64,000 bases of DNA from UBA1723 sp045641625 (GCA_045641625.1 JAZUHH010000081.1:62001-126000); one strand, 5' to 3'. Shown: positions 8,937 to 18,132, counted from the first letter of the stretch. The notes: a model not told the origin generated them from the letters alone. Translations and numbers: made by a program.

Positions 8937-9941
8937 ATGAACAAGGAAAGTTATAAAAATTTCGCTTACAGTCTAGTAAAAAAGGCGAAGGTTTTTGTGA
9001 CAAGCAAAGACTTGTTCATATTTCTTTTTTTCTTGGTGCTGACTACTGTTATGTGGTCGCTTCAGTCCCTTTCCAGGGTTCAGAAGTCAACAATCGGAAT
9101 TCCTTTGATATACGAGGATTTGCCGGAGGGATTCTGTCAGAGCGAAAACCTGTGCGACACGTTGTTTGTAGAGGTCGAGGGACGTGGTTGGAATCTTCTT
9201 CCACACTATTTCAGGTCTTTGACATCAAATGTCGATCCGATAAGGATAAAGACAAAATCCTATTCCGAAGGCTCGAACATCGTTGGAACAAAGAAGTATG
9301 TGGAAGACGCTAAGGAACTGCTTGGCCACGAGATAAGTGTCCTGTCCGTTCATCCCGACGTCATAGACATCAGATTGTCCAAGATTGTGTCCAAGAAAGT
9401 TCCTGTGGCTTTGAATGCGGAGATAAGGCCATATTCCCAGTATATAAATATGGAGCCGGTCCTTTCTCCGTCCCATATTGTGATCGAGGGAACCAAAGAA
9501 TCTCTTGACAAGATAGACACAGTGTTTACGGTGAAATCGGACGACTTGTTCTATGATATAAAGGACGTGTTCAAGGATAGCGTCGATCTGGATTTCGGCA
9601 AGAACATAGTAAGCTCTCAAAAGAAAGTTGAGGTCGAGGTCGTAGTTGAGCAATACACCGAGAAGATAATCGAGACTGTCGCAATCAATGTTGTGGGTGT
9701 TCCTTCTTCTCAGAAATTAAGAGTGTTCCCTTCTACGGCAAAGGTAATATGCAAGACAGCGCTAAGCAATTGGAAGAACCTTGGTCCTTCTCATTTTACT
9801 TTGGCGGTGGATTATCAGGATGTTGACCCCAAGAGCGACAAAGTCAAGATAAAGGTTCTGCAGCAGTCAGCAAATGCGTTCGATGTAAAAGTCGTTCCAG
9901 AGACTGTCGAGTATATTCTTGACGATTTCGGAGCTCAGTAA
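8937..9941 (+). CDS. YbbR-domain protein
   Basis: A 334-residue single-pass membrane protein with a short cytosolic N-terminus, a membrane helix at about 22-42 and an extracytoplasmic region made of YbbR-type repeats (about 50-330; for example VPVALNAEIRPYSQY and a strand ending IVIEGTKESLDKI). In Firmicutes YbbR/CdaR proteins regulate diadenylate cyclase; in Bacteroidota the partner is not established. The ATG at 8937 is preferred over an in-frame TTG two codons earlier. The next gene, coaE, starts 14 nt after its stop. Confidence 0.8.
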   Translation: MNKESYKNFAYSLVKKAKVFVTSKDLFIFLFFLVLTTVMWSLQSLSRVQKSTIGIPLIYEDLPEGFCQSENLCDTLFVEVEGRGWNLLPHYFRSLTSNVDPIRIKTKSYSEGSNIVGTKKYVEDAKELLGHEISVLSVHPDVIDIRLSKIVSKKVPVALNAEIRPYSQYINMEPVLSPSHIVIEGTKESLDKIDTVFTVKSDDLFYDIKDVFKDSVDLDFGKNIVSSQKKVEVEVVVEQYTEKIIETVAINVVGVPSSQKLRVFPSTAKVICKTALSNWKNLGPSHFTLAVDYQDVDPKSDKVKIKVLQQSANAFDVKVVPETVEYILDDFGAQ

Positions 9942-9955
9942 ACAGACATAGCATT

Positions 9956-10564
9956 ATGATCAAACTGGGAATAGCAGGAGGAATAGGTTCCGGCAAAAGC
10001 GTAGTAAGCCGCTTGCTGCAGGTAATGGCTGTGCCTGTCTATGACTGTGACAGTAATGCAAAGCGTCTGCAGGAGACTTCAAAAGAGATAAGGGATGCCT
10101 ATATAGAGCTGTTAGGACCCAATGCATATCTGTCAAATGGGAAACTTAACAAGCCATATATAGCTGACAAGATTTTTGGCGACAAGGAATTGTTGCAGAA
10201 GATAAACAATATCGTTCATCCCGCCGTGTTCAATGATTTTGAACGATGGGCGAACGAACAGGATTCTCTGATTGTTGGAATGGAGAGTGCGTTGATCATG
10301 CAGTCCGAGCGAGCAAGACAAGTGCTCGACAAGATTTGCCTGGTAACCGCTCCGAAGGAATTGAGAATCGAACGCGCCATGAAGCGAGACAATGCCCAAA
10401 GGGAAAAGATTGAGCAGAGGATTGCTAACCAGGCAGATGATGACGAGTCTCGCAAGTATGCCGATTACGTCATTGTCAACGATGATAAGTGCGGACTTAT
10501 TCGTCAGACAAGAATGATGATTCAGGAGATGATGAAAGAAATTATCGGGAAAGAAGTTGAATAG
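9956..10564 (+). CDS. coaE: Dephospho-CoA kinase
   Basis: A 202-residue P-loop kinase that phosphorylates the ribose 3'-OH of dephospho-CoA in the last step of CoA synthesis. The P-loop GGIGSGKS is at about 8-15, followed by the CoaE-specific YDCDSNAKRL and the HPAVF motif. A lid segment with RDNAQREKIEQRIANQ lies near 140. Length is typical. dxs begins 2 nt after the stop, indicating translational coupling. Confidence 0.93.
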   Translation: MIKLGIAGGIGSGKSVVSRLLQVMAVPVYDCDSNAKRLQETSKEIRDAYIELLGPNAYLSNGKLNKPYIADKIFGDKELLQKINNIVHPAVFNDFERWANEQDSLIVGMESALIMQSERARQVLDKICLVTAPKELRIERAMKRDNAQREKIEQRIANQADDDESRKYADYVIVNDDKCGLIRQTRMMIQEMMKEIIGKEVE

Positions 10565-10566
10565 TG

Positions 10567-12477
10567 ATGGAAGAACGTAAAAATCAAGAAAATTTGTTGT
10601 CGAGAATTGTTCTGCCTTCCGACTTGAAGAAGTTGAAGGTTGAGCAGTTGCCTCAAGTATGCCAGGAGCTTCGACAATTTATTATTGATGAGCTGTCGTG
10701 TAATCCTGGACATTTTGCTTCTAGCCTTGGCACGGTAGAGCTTACTGTTGCCCTTCACTATGTGTTTGATGCTCCCGAGGACAATATAGTTTGGGATGTC
10801 GGCCATCAGGCATACGGACATAAAATCCTGACAGGAAGACGCGAAACCTTTCATACCAACAGACATTTAGGAGGTATCAGCGGATTCCCTAACCCCAAGG
10901 AAAGTGTCTATGACGCTTTCGTTTCGGGACATGCTTCTAATTCTATATCAGCGGCTCTGGGTATGAGTGTCGCATCCCGAATCCAGAAGAAGCAGAGCCA
11001 GTCCATTGCTGTCATAGGAGACGGTTCCATGACGGGTGGTCTTGCTTTTGAGGGCTTGAACAATGCTTCCATTTGCGGCAGCAATCTGATCATAGTTCTC
11101 AACGACAACCATATGGCGATAGATCCGGTTGTGGGCGGTTTCAGCGATTATTTGTTGAAGATGACCACTTCAGAGACCTACAACAAGGTAAGAGAAAAGC
11201 TCTACAGGAAAGCTGTTGCCTTTGGAATGGTTGACAAGGATAAGAAAGGACGAATTTCTCGTTTCAACAACGCAGTGAAGTCTTTGATATCCAATGAGCA
11301 GAATATGTTCGAGGGACTGAATATCAGATATTTCGGACCCGTTGACGGCCACGATGTCATAAAGTTGGTCGGTGTTCTCAGAGACTTGAAGTCATTCAAG
11401 TGTCCAAGAATTCTACATATTCAGACTAAGAAGGGAAAAGGTTTCAAACCGGCTGAGGAATGTGCTACAGAATGGCATGCTCCAGGCAAGTTTGACAAGA
11501 ATACAGGCGAGAAAATTAAAGTGTCGGCTTCCGGGCTTACTCCTCCATTGTTTCAGGATGTATTCGGACACACTTTGCTGGAGTTGGCAAGAGAGAACGA
11601 GAAGATTGTCGGTGTTACTCCTGCAATGCCTACGGGTTGTTCGATGACATATATGATGCACGAGATGCCGGACAGAACTTTCGACGTAGGCATTGCCGAA
11701 GGTCATGCTGTTACGTTCTCTGCAGGATTGGCAAAGGCAGGTCTTATGCCGTTCTGCAACATCTATTCTTCGTTCATGCAGAGGGCTTATGACAATGTTA
11801 TTCATGACGTTGCTTTGCAGAATTTGGATATGGTGCTTTGCCTTGACAGGGCAGGATTGGTCGGTGCAGACGGTGCGACTCACCATGGTGTGTTCGATCT
11901 TGCAGCTTTCCGACCAGTGCCGAATTTGACTATCGCCTCTCCGCTTAACGAGGTACAGCTAAGAAATCTGATGTTTACAGCACAGATTCCGGGTCACGGT
12001 CCGTTCATGATACGCTATCCTAGAGGAAAGGGAGTGATGCCTGAATGGCACGAGACTATGCGCACCATGGAGATCGGCAAGGGAGAGAAACTTGTAGATG
12101 GAGAAAAGGTTGCAGTATTGACACTTGGACCATTGGGAAACAAGGTGCTTGAAGCTGTGGAGTCATTGAAGTCGCAGGGAATGTCAGTTGCCTGCTATAA
12201 TATGATCTTCCTTAAACCGATTGACGAGGATATACTAGCCGAGGTAGGAGCAAAGTTCAAGCAGGTAATGACTGTCGAAGACGGAACTCGTAACGGAGGT
12301 TTCGGTTCTGCAGTCCTTGAATACTTTGCAGATCATGATATAAATATCAAGGTAAAGCGTTTGGGCTTGCCTGACAAGTTTGTTGAACATGGTACTCCTG
12401 ACGAGTTGTATAAGCTTTGCGGCTTGGATTCGGAGAGTATCGAAAAAGTAATCAGAGAAGCTTATGAAAATGTTTAG
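10567..12477 (+). CDS. dxs: 1-deoxy-D-xylulose-5-phosphate synthase
   Basis: A 636-residue thiamine-diphosphate enzyme that condenses pyruvate and glyceraldehyde 3-phosphate, the entry step of the MEP isoprenoid pathway. Visible landmarks are VWDVGHQAYGHK (about 78-89), the TPP/Mg motif GDGSMTGGLAFEG (about 154-166), the transketolase pyrimidine domain with DVGIAEGHAVTFSAGLA (about 375-391) and RAGLVGADGATHHG (about 434-447). The ATG at 10567 is preferred over the GTG three bases earlier that overlaps the coaE stop. Its last 14 bases overlap the next gene. Confidence 0.93.
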   Translation: MEERKNQENLLSRIVLPSDLKKLKVEQLPQVCQELRQFIIDELSCNPGHFASSLGTVELTVALHYVFDAPEDNIVWDVGHQAYGHKILTGRRETFHTNRHLGGISGFPNPKESVYDAFVSGHASNSISAALGMSVASRIQKKQSQSIAVIGDGSMTGGLAFEGLNNASICGSNLIIVLNDNHMAIDPVVGGFSDYLLKMTTSETYNKVREKLYRKAVAFGMVDKDKKGRISRFNNAVKSLISNEQNMFEGLNIRYFGPVDGHDVIKLVGVLRDLKSFKCPRILHIQTKKGKGFKPAEECATEWHAPGKFDKNTGEKIKVSASGLTPPLFQDVFGHTLLELARENEKIVGVTPAMPTGCSMTYMMHEMPDRTFDVGIAEGHAVTFSAGLAKAGLMPFCNIYSSFMQRAYDNVIHDVALQNLDMVLCLDRAGLVGADGATHHGVFDLAAFRPVPNLTIASPLNEVQLRNLMFTAQIPGHGPFMIRYPRGKGVMPEWHETMRTMEIGKGEKLVDGEKVAVLTLGPLGNKVLEAVESLKSQGMSVACYNMIFLKPIDEDILAEVGAKFKQVMTVEDGTRNGGFGSAVLEYFADHDINIKVKRLGLPDKFVEHGTPDELYKLCGLDSESIEKVIREAYENV

Positions 12478-12844
12478 AAATATCTTGGCAGTTCTTGGCT
12501 TGGCTACTGCTTGCACAGCTTGTGCCGCAGAGTTCCAGTCCCTATCAGTTGATGAGTTCGAGACAATGTTGAAGTCTGACAGTGTAATGCTTGTCGATGT
12601 GCGCACACCTGCAGAGTTTGCCGAGAGCCATATTGATGGAGCTGTGAATATTGACGTCAACAATGCTGCGTTCGTAAAGAATGCTGAGTCATTGGACAAG
12701 TCAAAGCAGTTGGCTGTCTATTGCCGTTCCGGAAAGAGAAGCAAGAGGGCTGCGAACGTTTTGTCTGACATGGGATTCAAAGTTATAGAGTTGAATACTG
12801 GTATCCTTGGATGGAAGGCCAGTGGAAAAGCTGTAGTAAAATAA
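12464..12844 (+). CDS. Exported rhodanese-like protein
   Basis: A 126-residue protein with an N-terminal export signal whose end (LATAC or CTAC around Cys17/Cys20) could be a lipobox, so it is periplasmic or a lipoprotein. The remainder is a single rhodanese domain (about 25-125) with LVDVRTPAEFAESHIDGAVNID and the catalytic loop YCRSGKRS, nucleophile Cys87. Such domains carry persulfide sulfur; no substrate can be inferred. The gene overlaps the end of dxs and is followed 1 nt later by hisH, so it sits inside the operon. Confidence 0.85.
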   Translation: MKMFRNILAVLGLATACTACAAEFQSLSVDEFETMLKSDSVMLVDVRTPAEFAESHIDGAVNIDVNNAAFVKNAESLDKSKQLAVYCRSGKRSKRAANVLSDMGFKVIELNTGILGWKASGKAVVK

Positions 12845-12845
12845 T

Positions 12846-13448
12846 ATGAAAGTTGCGATCATAAAATATAATGCGGGAAACATTTTCTCTGTCGATTATG
12901 CAATGAGACGCCTTGGAATAGAGGCTGAGATCACTGGCGATCCAGAGAAGATTCTGTCTGCCGATAAGGTGATTTTCCCAGGAGTAGGCGAGGCTGAGAC
13001 TACAATGTCCTACCTCAAGGCGAATAATCTTGATGTTCTGATCAAATCTCTCAAGCAGCCGACTTTAGGAATTTGCATTGGCATGCAGCTAATGTGCAAG
13101 TCGAGCGAAGAAGCTACAAATGGCAAGGTAGATTGTTTGGGCATCTTTGACGAAGAGGTGAAGCTGTTCATTCCTGACGAGAAGACTATTAAAGTTCCTC
13201 ATATGGGCTGGAATACAGTTTCTGCCACAAATGACAATCCTCTTTTCGATGGTCTGACTAATGACCCTTATTTCTATTATGTGCATAGCTATCATGCGAC
13301 AGTTGGCATTGACACCATCGCAACGACTGACTATATCAACAAGTACAGCGCGGCCTTGCACAAGGACAACTTCTATGCTGTTCAGTTCCATCCGGAGAAG
13401 AGCGGCAAAGTCGGAGAAGTGCTTTTGAACAATTTCCTAAAACTGTAA
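12846..13448 (+). CDS. hisH: Imidazole glycerol phosphate synthase, glutaminase subunit
   Basis: A 200-residue class I glutamine amidotransferase that makes ammonia for HisF in histidine synthesis. The nucleophile is Cys77 in LGICIGMQLM; the other catalytic residues are His182 and Glu184 in QFHPEKSG. The N-terminal KYNAGNIFSVDYAMRRLG is typical of HisH. hisF follows 9 nt later, so the heterodimer is encoded together. hisA, often between these two genes, is missing here. Confidence 0.93.
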   Translation: MKVAIIKYNAGNIFSVDYAMRRLGIEAEITGDPEKILSADKVIFPGVGEAETTMSYLKANNLDVLIKSLKQPTLGICIGMQLMCKSSEEATNGKVDCLGIFDEEVKLFIPDEKTIKVPHMGWNTVSATNDNPLFDGLTNDPYFYYVHSYHATVGIDTIATTDYINKYSAALHKDNFYAVQFHPEKSGKVGEVLLNNFLKL

Positions 13449-13457
13449 AATTAGAGT

Positions 13458-14219
13458 ATGCTTGCAAAGAGAATTATACCTTGTCTTGATATCAAGGACG
13501 GACAAACAGTAAAAGGAGTTAATTTCTTGAACATCAAGTCAGTAGGTGATCCTGTAGAGCTTGGAGCCGAGTATAGCAGACTTGGTGCTGATGAGCTTGT
13601 GTTCCTTGACATCACAGCTTCGCATGAGGGCAGAAAGACTTTCAAGGATCTGGTAAAAAGAATAGCAGAGAACATCAGCATTCCGTTTACGGTAGGAGGA
13701 GGAATTCATGAGTTGAAGGACGTTGAGACCCTTCTTGCGGCAGGTGCCGACAAGGTTTCCATAAATTCAGCTTCTATCAAGAACCCGGATTTGATTACTG
13801 AGGTTGCAAAGAACTTCGGTTCACAGGTTTGTACTGTCGCAATTGACGCAAAGATGGCTGCAGACGGAGAGTGGACATGCTATTTGAACGGCGGCCGTGT
13901 AGAGACTGACAAGAAACTATTCTCGTGGGCAAAGGAGGCGCAGGAGAGAGGTGCCGGAGAAATCCTTTTCACAAGCATGAACCACGACGGAGTGAAGCAG
14001 GGATTTGCAAACGATGCACTCCGTGTATTGTCGGAAAGCCTTTCCATCCCAGTCATTGCTTCTGGAGGTGCCGGCAAAATGGAGCATTTCAAGGATGTGT
14101 TCGAGTCGGGCAAAGCGGATGCAGCTTTGGCGGCTTCGATATTCCACTTCCACGAGATTGCTATTCCTGACTTGAAGAACTATCTTGCAAACGAGGGTAT
14201 TCCTATGCGCTTGGTTTAG
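13458..14219 (+). CDS. hisF: Imidazole glycerol phosphate synthase, cyclase subunit
   Basis: A 253-residue TIM-barrel enzyme that uses ammonia from HisH to form imidazole glycerol phosphate and AICAR. Catalytic Asp11 lies in IIPCLDIKDG, and phosphate-binding loops are seen as FTVGGGI and IASGGAG. The FTSMNHDGVKQGF segment and C-terminal length are canonical, which argues against the divergent HisF2 proteins of LPS clusters. The next gene starts 6 nt after the stop. Confidence 0.94.
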   Translation: MLAKRIIPCLDIKDGQTVKGVNFLNIKSVGDPVELGAEYSRLGADELVFLDITASHEGRKTFKDLVKRIAENISIPFTVGGGIHELKDVETLLAAGADKVSINSASIKNPDLITEVAKNFGSQVCTVAIDAKMAADGEWTCYLNGGRVETDKKLFSWAKEAQERGAGEILFTSMNHDGVKQGFANDALRVLSESLSIPVIASGGAGKMEHFKDVFESGKADAALAASIFHFHEIAIPDLKNYLANEGIPMRLV

Positions 14220-14225
14220 TAGTGT

Positions 14226-15869
14226 ATGAAGAAAATAATCAGAAATATATTGTTATTTGTTATAGCAGTGCCAGTCTTGGCATTGCTATATGTATATTTA
14301 TATACTTCTTTTTATTCTCCGAAAGAGCCAGAGGTAGATTTGAAGTTTTTGTCCGCAAAAGTTGAGAGTTCTAGTAACAATTCATTTCGAACCCTCGACA
14401 ATAATTGGGCTTTAAAGATAAATGATGAACTGTATATCTGTTATACAGAGGGTAGTCCCGAGAAGCGAGGATATGCCTATGGTGCACTTCTTAATGACTT
14501 GATGTATCATCAGGAGAAAGCCCTGTTCGACAGGATGAAGGAAACTATTGACGGTGAAATGTATCGTAGTTTTCTTTGTCGCTTGGCCAGATTCTACAAC
14601 AGTGGAATTCTCGAGTCATTGACGGATGAGCAGCGCAGGGAAATCTATGGTTTGAGTCTCGCAGACACTCATGATTTTGATAATATAGCAAAGCCATATG
14701 AAAGGCAGTTGAATCTGCATGCGGCTCATGATATAGGCCATGCCATGCAGGATTATATGCTTGTCGGTTGTTCCTCGTTTGTATTGAACGGCAGCAAGAC
14801 AAAGGACAGCACATTATTGTTCGGTCGTAATTTCGATTTCTATTGCGGCGAAGATTTTGCCAAAACTAAAGTTGTGTCTGTTACCAGGCCGGATAGCGGC
14901 TACGCTTTCGTTTCTGTCACTTGGGGAGGAATGCTTGGTGTTGTTTCTGGAATGAACGAGAAGGGGTTGGCAATATGTATAAATGCTTCTAAGCTTGACG
15001 TTCCCAAGTCCGTGGCTATGCCCATATCCATGCTTGTCCGCCATATCCTGATTCATTGCAAGAATATAGAGGAGGCCTATGCGGAAGCAAAGAAAATGAA
15101 TACTTTTGTTGCCGAGAACATAGTAATAGCTTCAAGGGAAGACAATGACATGGCAATTATTGAAAAGTCTCCTGAAGATATCGAGTTGTATCATTCCCCT
15201 AATAAGGATGTACTGCTTTGTACAAATCATTTTCAAAGCGATAAGTTCATGAAGGATGAGAGAAATCTAAGGAACTACAACGAGACTGATACAAAGTATA
15301 GACTAGAATTGCTGGAAGAGAAAGTCGGCGAGTTGGAGCGATTTGACCAATATGATGTAATGAGAGTATTGCTAAATCCCTTCGGTAAGGGTAATGAACT
15401 TATAGGAATGGGAAATGAAATGGCTATAAACCAGTTAATTGCTCATCATTCTATAGTTTTAGAACCAGATAGTGGCAATATATACATTTGTATGCAACCT
15501 AAAGCTTTGGGTTCTTATTGCAAGGTGAATATTGATAGTATCTTGACCTCTAAACATATCAAGTTTCCAAGTTTTAAATTCGCAGGCTATCTTACAGAAT
15601 CCGATGAATATAAAGGTTTTATAAGATATGAAAGATTAAAAAAGCAGTTAAGTGATGGTATTTGTCAGGACTCTTGTGAGAGTTTTTGTGAATTATTGGT
15701 TAAATCCAATCCATATTATTTTGAAGCGTACAATCTTGCAGGTGATTTATGCTTAAAGCAGGAAAATACAGAGTCTGCTGTCGTGTATTGGAAATATGCT
15801 TTGGAGTGCAAGATCCCTAAGTTGGCCCAGCGTAAGCAAATAGAAGAAAAAATTAAGAAGTATGAGTAG
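14226..15869 (+). CDS. C45-family (acyl-CoA:6-APA acyltransferase-like) Ntn hydrolase with C-terminal TPR-like tail
   Basis: A 547-residue protein with an N-terminal membrane anchor or uncleaved signal (about 7-27). The middle carries an N-terminal-nucleophile hydrolase domain of the C45/choloylglycine-hydrolase type: the predicted nucleophile is Cys182 in VGCSSFVLNG, followed by FGRNFDF and the conserved GMNEKGLAICINA. Family members cleave themselves before this Cys and act on amide or ester bonds of acylated small molecules. The last about 100 residues look like helical repeats (PYYFEAYNLAGDLCLKQ). The substrate is unknown. It overlaps the following ligase gene by 8 nt, suggesting a joint function. 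The 3' third is more AT-rich than the 5' part. Confidence 0.75.
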   Translation: MKKIIRNILLFVIAVPVLALLYVYLYTSFYSPKEPEVDLKFLSAKVESSSNNSFRTLDNNWALKINDELYICYTEGSPEKRGYAYGALLNDLMYHQEKALFDRMKETIDGEMYRSFLCRLARFYNSGILESLTDEQRREIYGLSLADTHDFDNIAKPYERQLNLHAAHDIGHAMQDYMLVGCSSFVLNGSKTKDSTLLFGRNFDFYCGEDFAKTKVVSVTRPDSGYAFVSVTWGGMLGVVSGMNEKGLAICINASKLDVPKSVAMPISMLVRHILIHCKNIEEAYAEAKKMNTFVAENIVIASREDNDMAIIEKSPEDIELYHSPNKDVLLCTNHFQSDKFMKDERNLRNYNETDTKYRLELLEEKVGELERFDQYDVMRVLLNPFGKGNELIGMGNEMAINQLIAHHSIVLEPDSGNIYICMQPKALGSYCKVNIDSILTSKHIKFPSFKFAGYLTESDEYKGFIRYERLKKQLSDGICQDSCESFCELLVKSNPYYFEAYNLAGDLCLKQENTESAVVYWKYALECKIPKLAQRKQIEEKIKKYE

Positions 15870-17184
15870 TATATATAGCCAGTTGACCTTTAAGCGTCAA
15901 CCAGAAATACAATTCAAGTCTAAGTCAGAGATTTCTGAGTTTCAGGATGCGAAACTCAGAGAACAGATAGCGTATGTTGCAGAAAACTCTCCGTACTACT
16001 CAGCTTTGTTCAAGCGTATGGGTGTTTCTCCATCTGATATCAAGACTGTAAAGGATTTGGAGAAACTGCCAGTAACAACAAAGAATGACTTGTTGGAGCA
16101 TAACGAGGAGTTTTTGTGCATGCCCAGAAGCAAGGTGACAGATATAGTTACAACTTCCGGAACTACGGGAGTGCCTGTAATTGTGTATCTTACAAAGCAT
16201 GACTTGGATAGATTGAGCTATAATGAGTTTCTTACCTTCTCTGTCGCGGAATTGACTACAGATGACACTGTTCAGCTGATGACTACCATTGACAAGAGAT
16301 TTATGGCAGGTTTAGCTTATTTTCTTGGTGCTGTAGAACTTGGTGCAGGAATTGTTAGAGTTGGAGGCGGTGTTCCCCAACTTCAATGGGATACGATAGA
16401 GAGAATCAAGCCTACAACTTGTATGGTTGTTCCGTCTTTCCTTCTGAAGCTTGTTGAATATGCCCAGGCTAACGGAATAGACTTTCACAAGTCGAGTTTG
16501 AAGAAGGCTGTCTGCATAGGAGAGTCTATGAGAAATCCGGACTTTTCGCTGACTGCTTTGAGCAAGAAGATAAACGAGCTTTGGCCGGAGCTTCATCTGT
16601 ATGGAACTTATGCAAGTACGGAGATGCAGACCGGTTTCTCGGAGTGCGGGTATGGACTTGGAGGACATCATCAGCCTGAACTGATAGTTGTCGAGTTCCT
16701 TGACGAGAACAATCAGCCGGTTGCGGACAACGAGCCTGGCGAGGTCACAATAACTCATTTAGGTGTAGAGGGAATGCCTTTGATTAGGTTCAAGACAGGC
16801 GACATCTGCTACCATCACACTGAGCAGTGCAAGTGCGGAAGGAATACTATGAGGTTGAGCGCAGTGCTTGGACGTCGCTCTCAAATGGTTAAGTATAAGG
16901 GAACTACGATCTATCCGCCAGCTTTGTTTGACGTTATTGACACAGTTCCGCAGGTTGTTAATTATGTTGTCAAGGTATCTACGAATTCGCTTGGAACGGA
17001 TGATGTGACTCTGCTAGTCGGAACAGGCAGTCCGTCTGCTGAACTTGAGAAGATCATCAAGGATAAGTATCGTGCCAAGGTGCGAGTAGCTCCGAATGTC
17101 GTCTTTATGACTCCTGCGGAAGTGGACAAGATTAGATTTCCGGAAATGAGCAGGAAGCCGGTGAAATTTATAGACGAAAGATAG
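15862..17184 (+). CDS. PaaK/CapK-type adenylate-forming ligase
   Basis: A 440-residue soluble member of the phenylacetate-CoA ligase-like AMP-forming family. The P-loop TSGTTGVPV is at about 98-106, a YGTYASTEMQTG motif around 250 matches the second adenylation signature, and FKTGDICYHH plus GRRSQMVKYKGTTIYP mark the hinge and C-terminal domain. A CXC pair (QCKCGRN) before the hinge is usual for PaaK relatives. It should activate a carboxylic acid as an adenylate or CoA thioester; the acid is unknown. The start overlaps the C45 hydrolase by 8 nt. No acyl carrier protein or ketosynthase is next to it. Confidence 0.8.
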   Translation: MSSIYSQLTFKRQPEIQFKSKSEISEFQDAKLREQIAYVAENSPYYSALFKRMGVSPSDIKTVKDLEKLPVTTKNDLLEHNEEFLCMPRSKVTDIVTTSGTTGVPVIVYLTKHDLDRLSYNEFLTFSVAELTTDDTVQLMTTIDKRFMAGLAYFLGAVELGAGIVRVGGGVPQLQWDTIERIKPTTCMVVPSFLLKLVEYAQANGIDFHKSSLKKAVCIGESMRNPDFSLTALSKKINELWPELHLYGTYASTEMQTGFSECGYGLGGHHQPELIVVEFLDENNQPVADNEPGEVTITHLGVEGMPLIRFKTGDICYHHTEQCKCGRNTMRLSAVLGRRSQMVKYKGTTIYPPALFDVIDTVPQVVNYVVKVSTNSLGTDDVTLLVGTGSPSAELEKIIKDKYRAKVRVAPNVVFMTPAEVDKIRFPEMSRKPVKFIDER

Positions 17185-17255
17185 TTTTTCCTACACATTT
17201 ATCAACAATTTGTAAAAAAGTGGTCAAAAATTATCCTTGTTTAGAAAAAAGTTTC

Positions 17256-17263
17256 TAATTTTG
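17256..17263 (+). promoter_or_regulatory. -7 element before the MORN-repeat gene
   Basis: TAATTTTG matches the -7 consensus, 56 nt before the start. The best TTG upstream (17237-17239) is spaced only 16 nt away, so the -33 half is uncertain. Confidence 0.45.
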
Positions 17264-17318
17264 GACCGTTCATTGAAACTTATGTTAATTAGATAAGCAA
17301 GAAAAACACATAATAGTT

Positions 17319-17789
17319 ATGAAATTAAAGTTTTTCATATTAGCGTTAACAGCTCTAATGTTGACTAGCGTAGATGCATTTTCTCAGTGTAAAGGAAAAT
17401 GTAGAAATGGTAAGGGTGTCTATACTTTCGAGGATGGTGAGCAGTACGACGGTCAGTTCGTAGATGGTATGTTCGATGGTAAGGGTGTTTATACTTACAA
17501 CTCTGGCGCAAAGTACACTGGAGAGTTCAAGGCAGGAAAGAGACATGGCAAGGGTACTTATGTTTATCCAACTGGTGATATCTATGTAGGTGATTTCGTA
17601 GATGGTCTTCCAAGTGGTCAGGGTACATATAGCTTTGCTAATGGTGACAGATACGAGGGAGAGTTCCTTGAGGGAAAGCGTAACGGTCAGGGCGTTTACA
17701 TCTTCTCAAGCGGTACTAAGCAGACTGGTATCTTCGAGAACTCTTACATGATCGAGGAGATTTCTATCGAGCGTCCTAAGAAGAAGTAA
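17319..17789 (+). CDS. Secreted MORN-repeat protein
   Basis: A 156-residue protein with a signal peptide (about 1-21, ending DAFSQ). It then carries five consecutive MORN-type repeats of about 23 residues, each with the pattern G-x-G-x-Y-x-F/Y-x-x-G-x-x-Y-x-G-x-F (for example GKGVYTFEDGEQYDGQF, GKGTYVYPTGDIYVGDF, GQGTYSFANGDRYEGEF). MORN repeats form an extended beta-sheet; bacterial exported forms have no settled function. Codon use is strongly biased toward GGT and CGT, suggesting good expression. It is a single-gene unit with its own -7 element and terminator. Confidence 0.85.
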   Translation: MKLKFFILALTALMLTSVDAFSQCKGKCRNGKGVYTFEDGEQYDGQFVDGMFDGKGVYTYNSGAKYTGEFKAGKRHGKGTYVYPTGDIYVGDFVDGLPSGQGTYSFANGDRYEGEFLEGKRNGQGVYIFSSGTKQTGIFENSYMIEEISIERPKKK

Positions 17790-17818
17790 TTCTGGACTGC
17801 TTGATAATATAGGCATTG

Positions 17819-17848
17819 AAGACGGGGTTCGCTCCGTCTTTATTTTTT
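17819..17848 (+). terminator. Rho-independent terminator after the MORN gene
   Basis: Stem AAGACGG (17819-17825) with CCGTCTT (17834-17840), followed by a T-rich tract. The next gene starts 20 nt beyond. Confidence 0.75.
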
Positions 17849-17868
17849 ATTACATTAAATTATTGATT

Positions 17869-18132
17869 ATGGCTAAAGTAACGTATCAGTACGCACCTCA
17901 GAATGTGTGCAGCAAGTTGATGCAGATAGAACTTGACGAAGATACTCATATTATTTCTGACGTTAAGATTATGGGCGGTTGCCCAGGTAATTTGTTGGGT
18001 ATCTCTAAGATTGTGGTCGGTATGAAGGCAGAGGATGTGATTGCAAAGTTTAAAGGCAATCCATGCGGTCCAAGGCCAACATCTTGTCCAGATCAGTTGG
18101 CTACCGCTTTGGAGCAGATGATAAGCAAGTAA
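17869..18132 (+). CDS. TSCPD-domain protein (TIGR03905 type)
   Basis: An 87-residue soluble protein that consists only of a TSCPD domain, named for the motif TSCPDQLA found here near the C-terminus. Other conserved cysteines appear in NVCSK, GGCPGN and NPCGPRP, which suggests metal binding. The same domain occurs at the end of some class II ribonucleotide reductases, where it binds zinc; the stand-alone form has no known role. The ATG at 17869 is preferred over an in-frame TTG two codons earlier. The next gene follows after 36 nt. Confidence 0.8.
   Translation: MAKVTYQYAPQNVCSKLMQIELDEDTHIISDVKIMGGCPGNLLGISKIVVGMKAEDVIAKFKGNPCGPRPTSCPDQLATALEQMISK

Noticed and set aside
12846..14219. HisH2/HisF2-type pair of LPS amidation clusters
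   Set aside because: HisF keeps canonical motifs (PCLDIKDG, NHDGVKQGF), no WbpG-like amidotransferase is present, and the pair is far from the polysaccharide locus.
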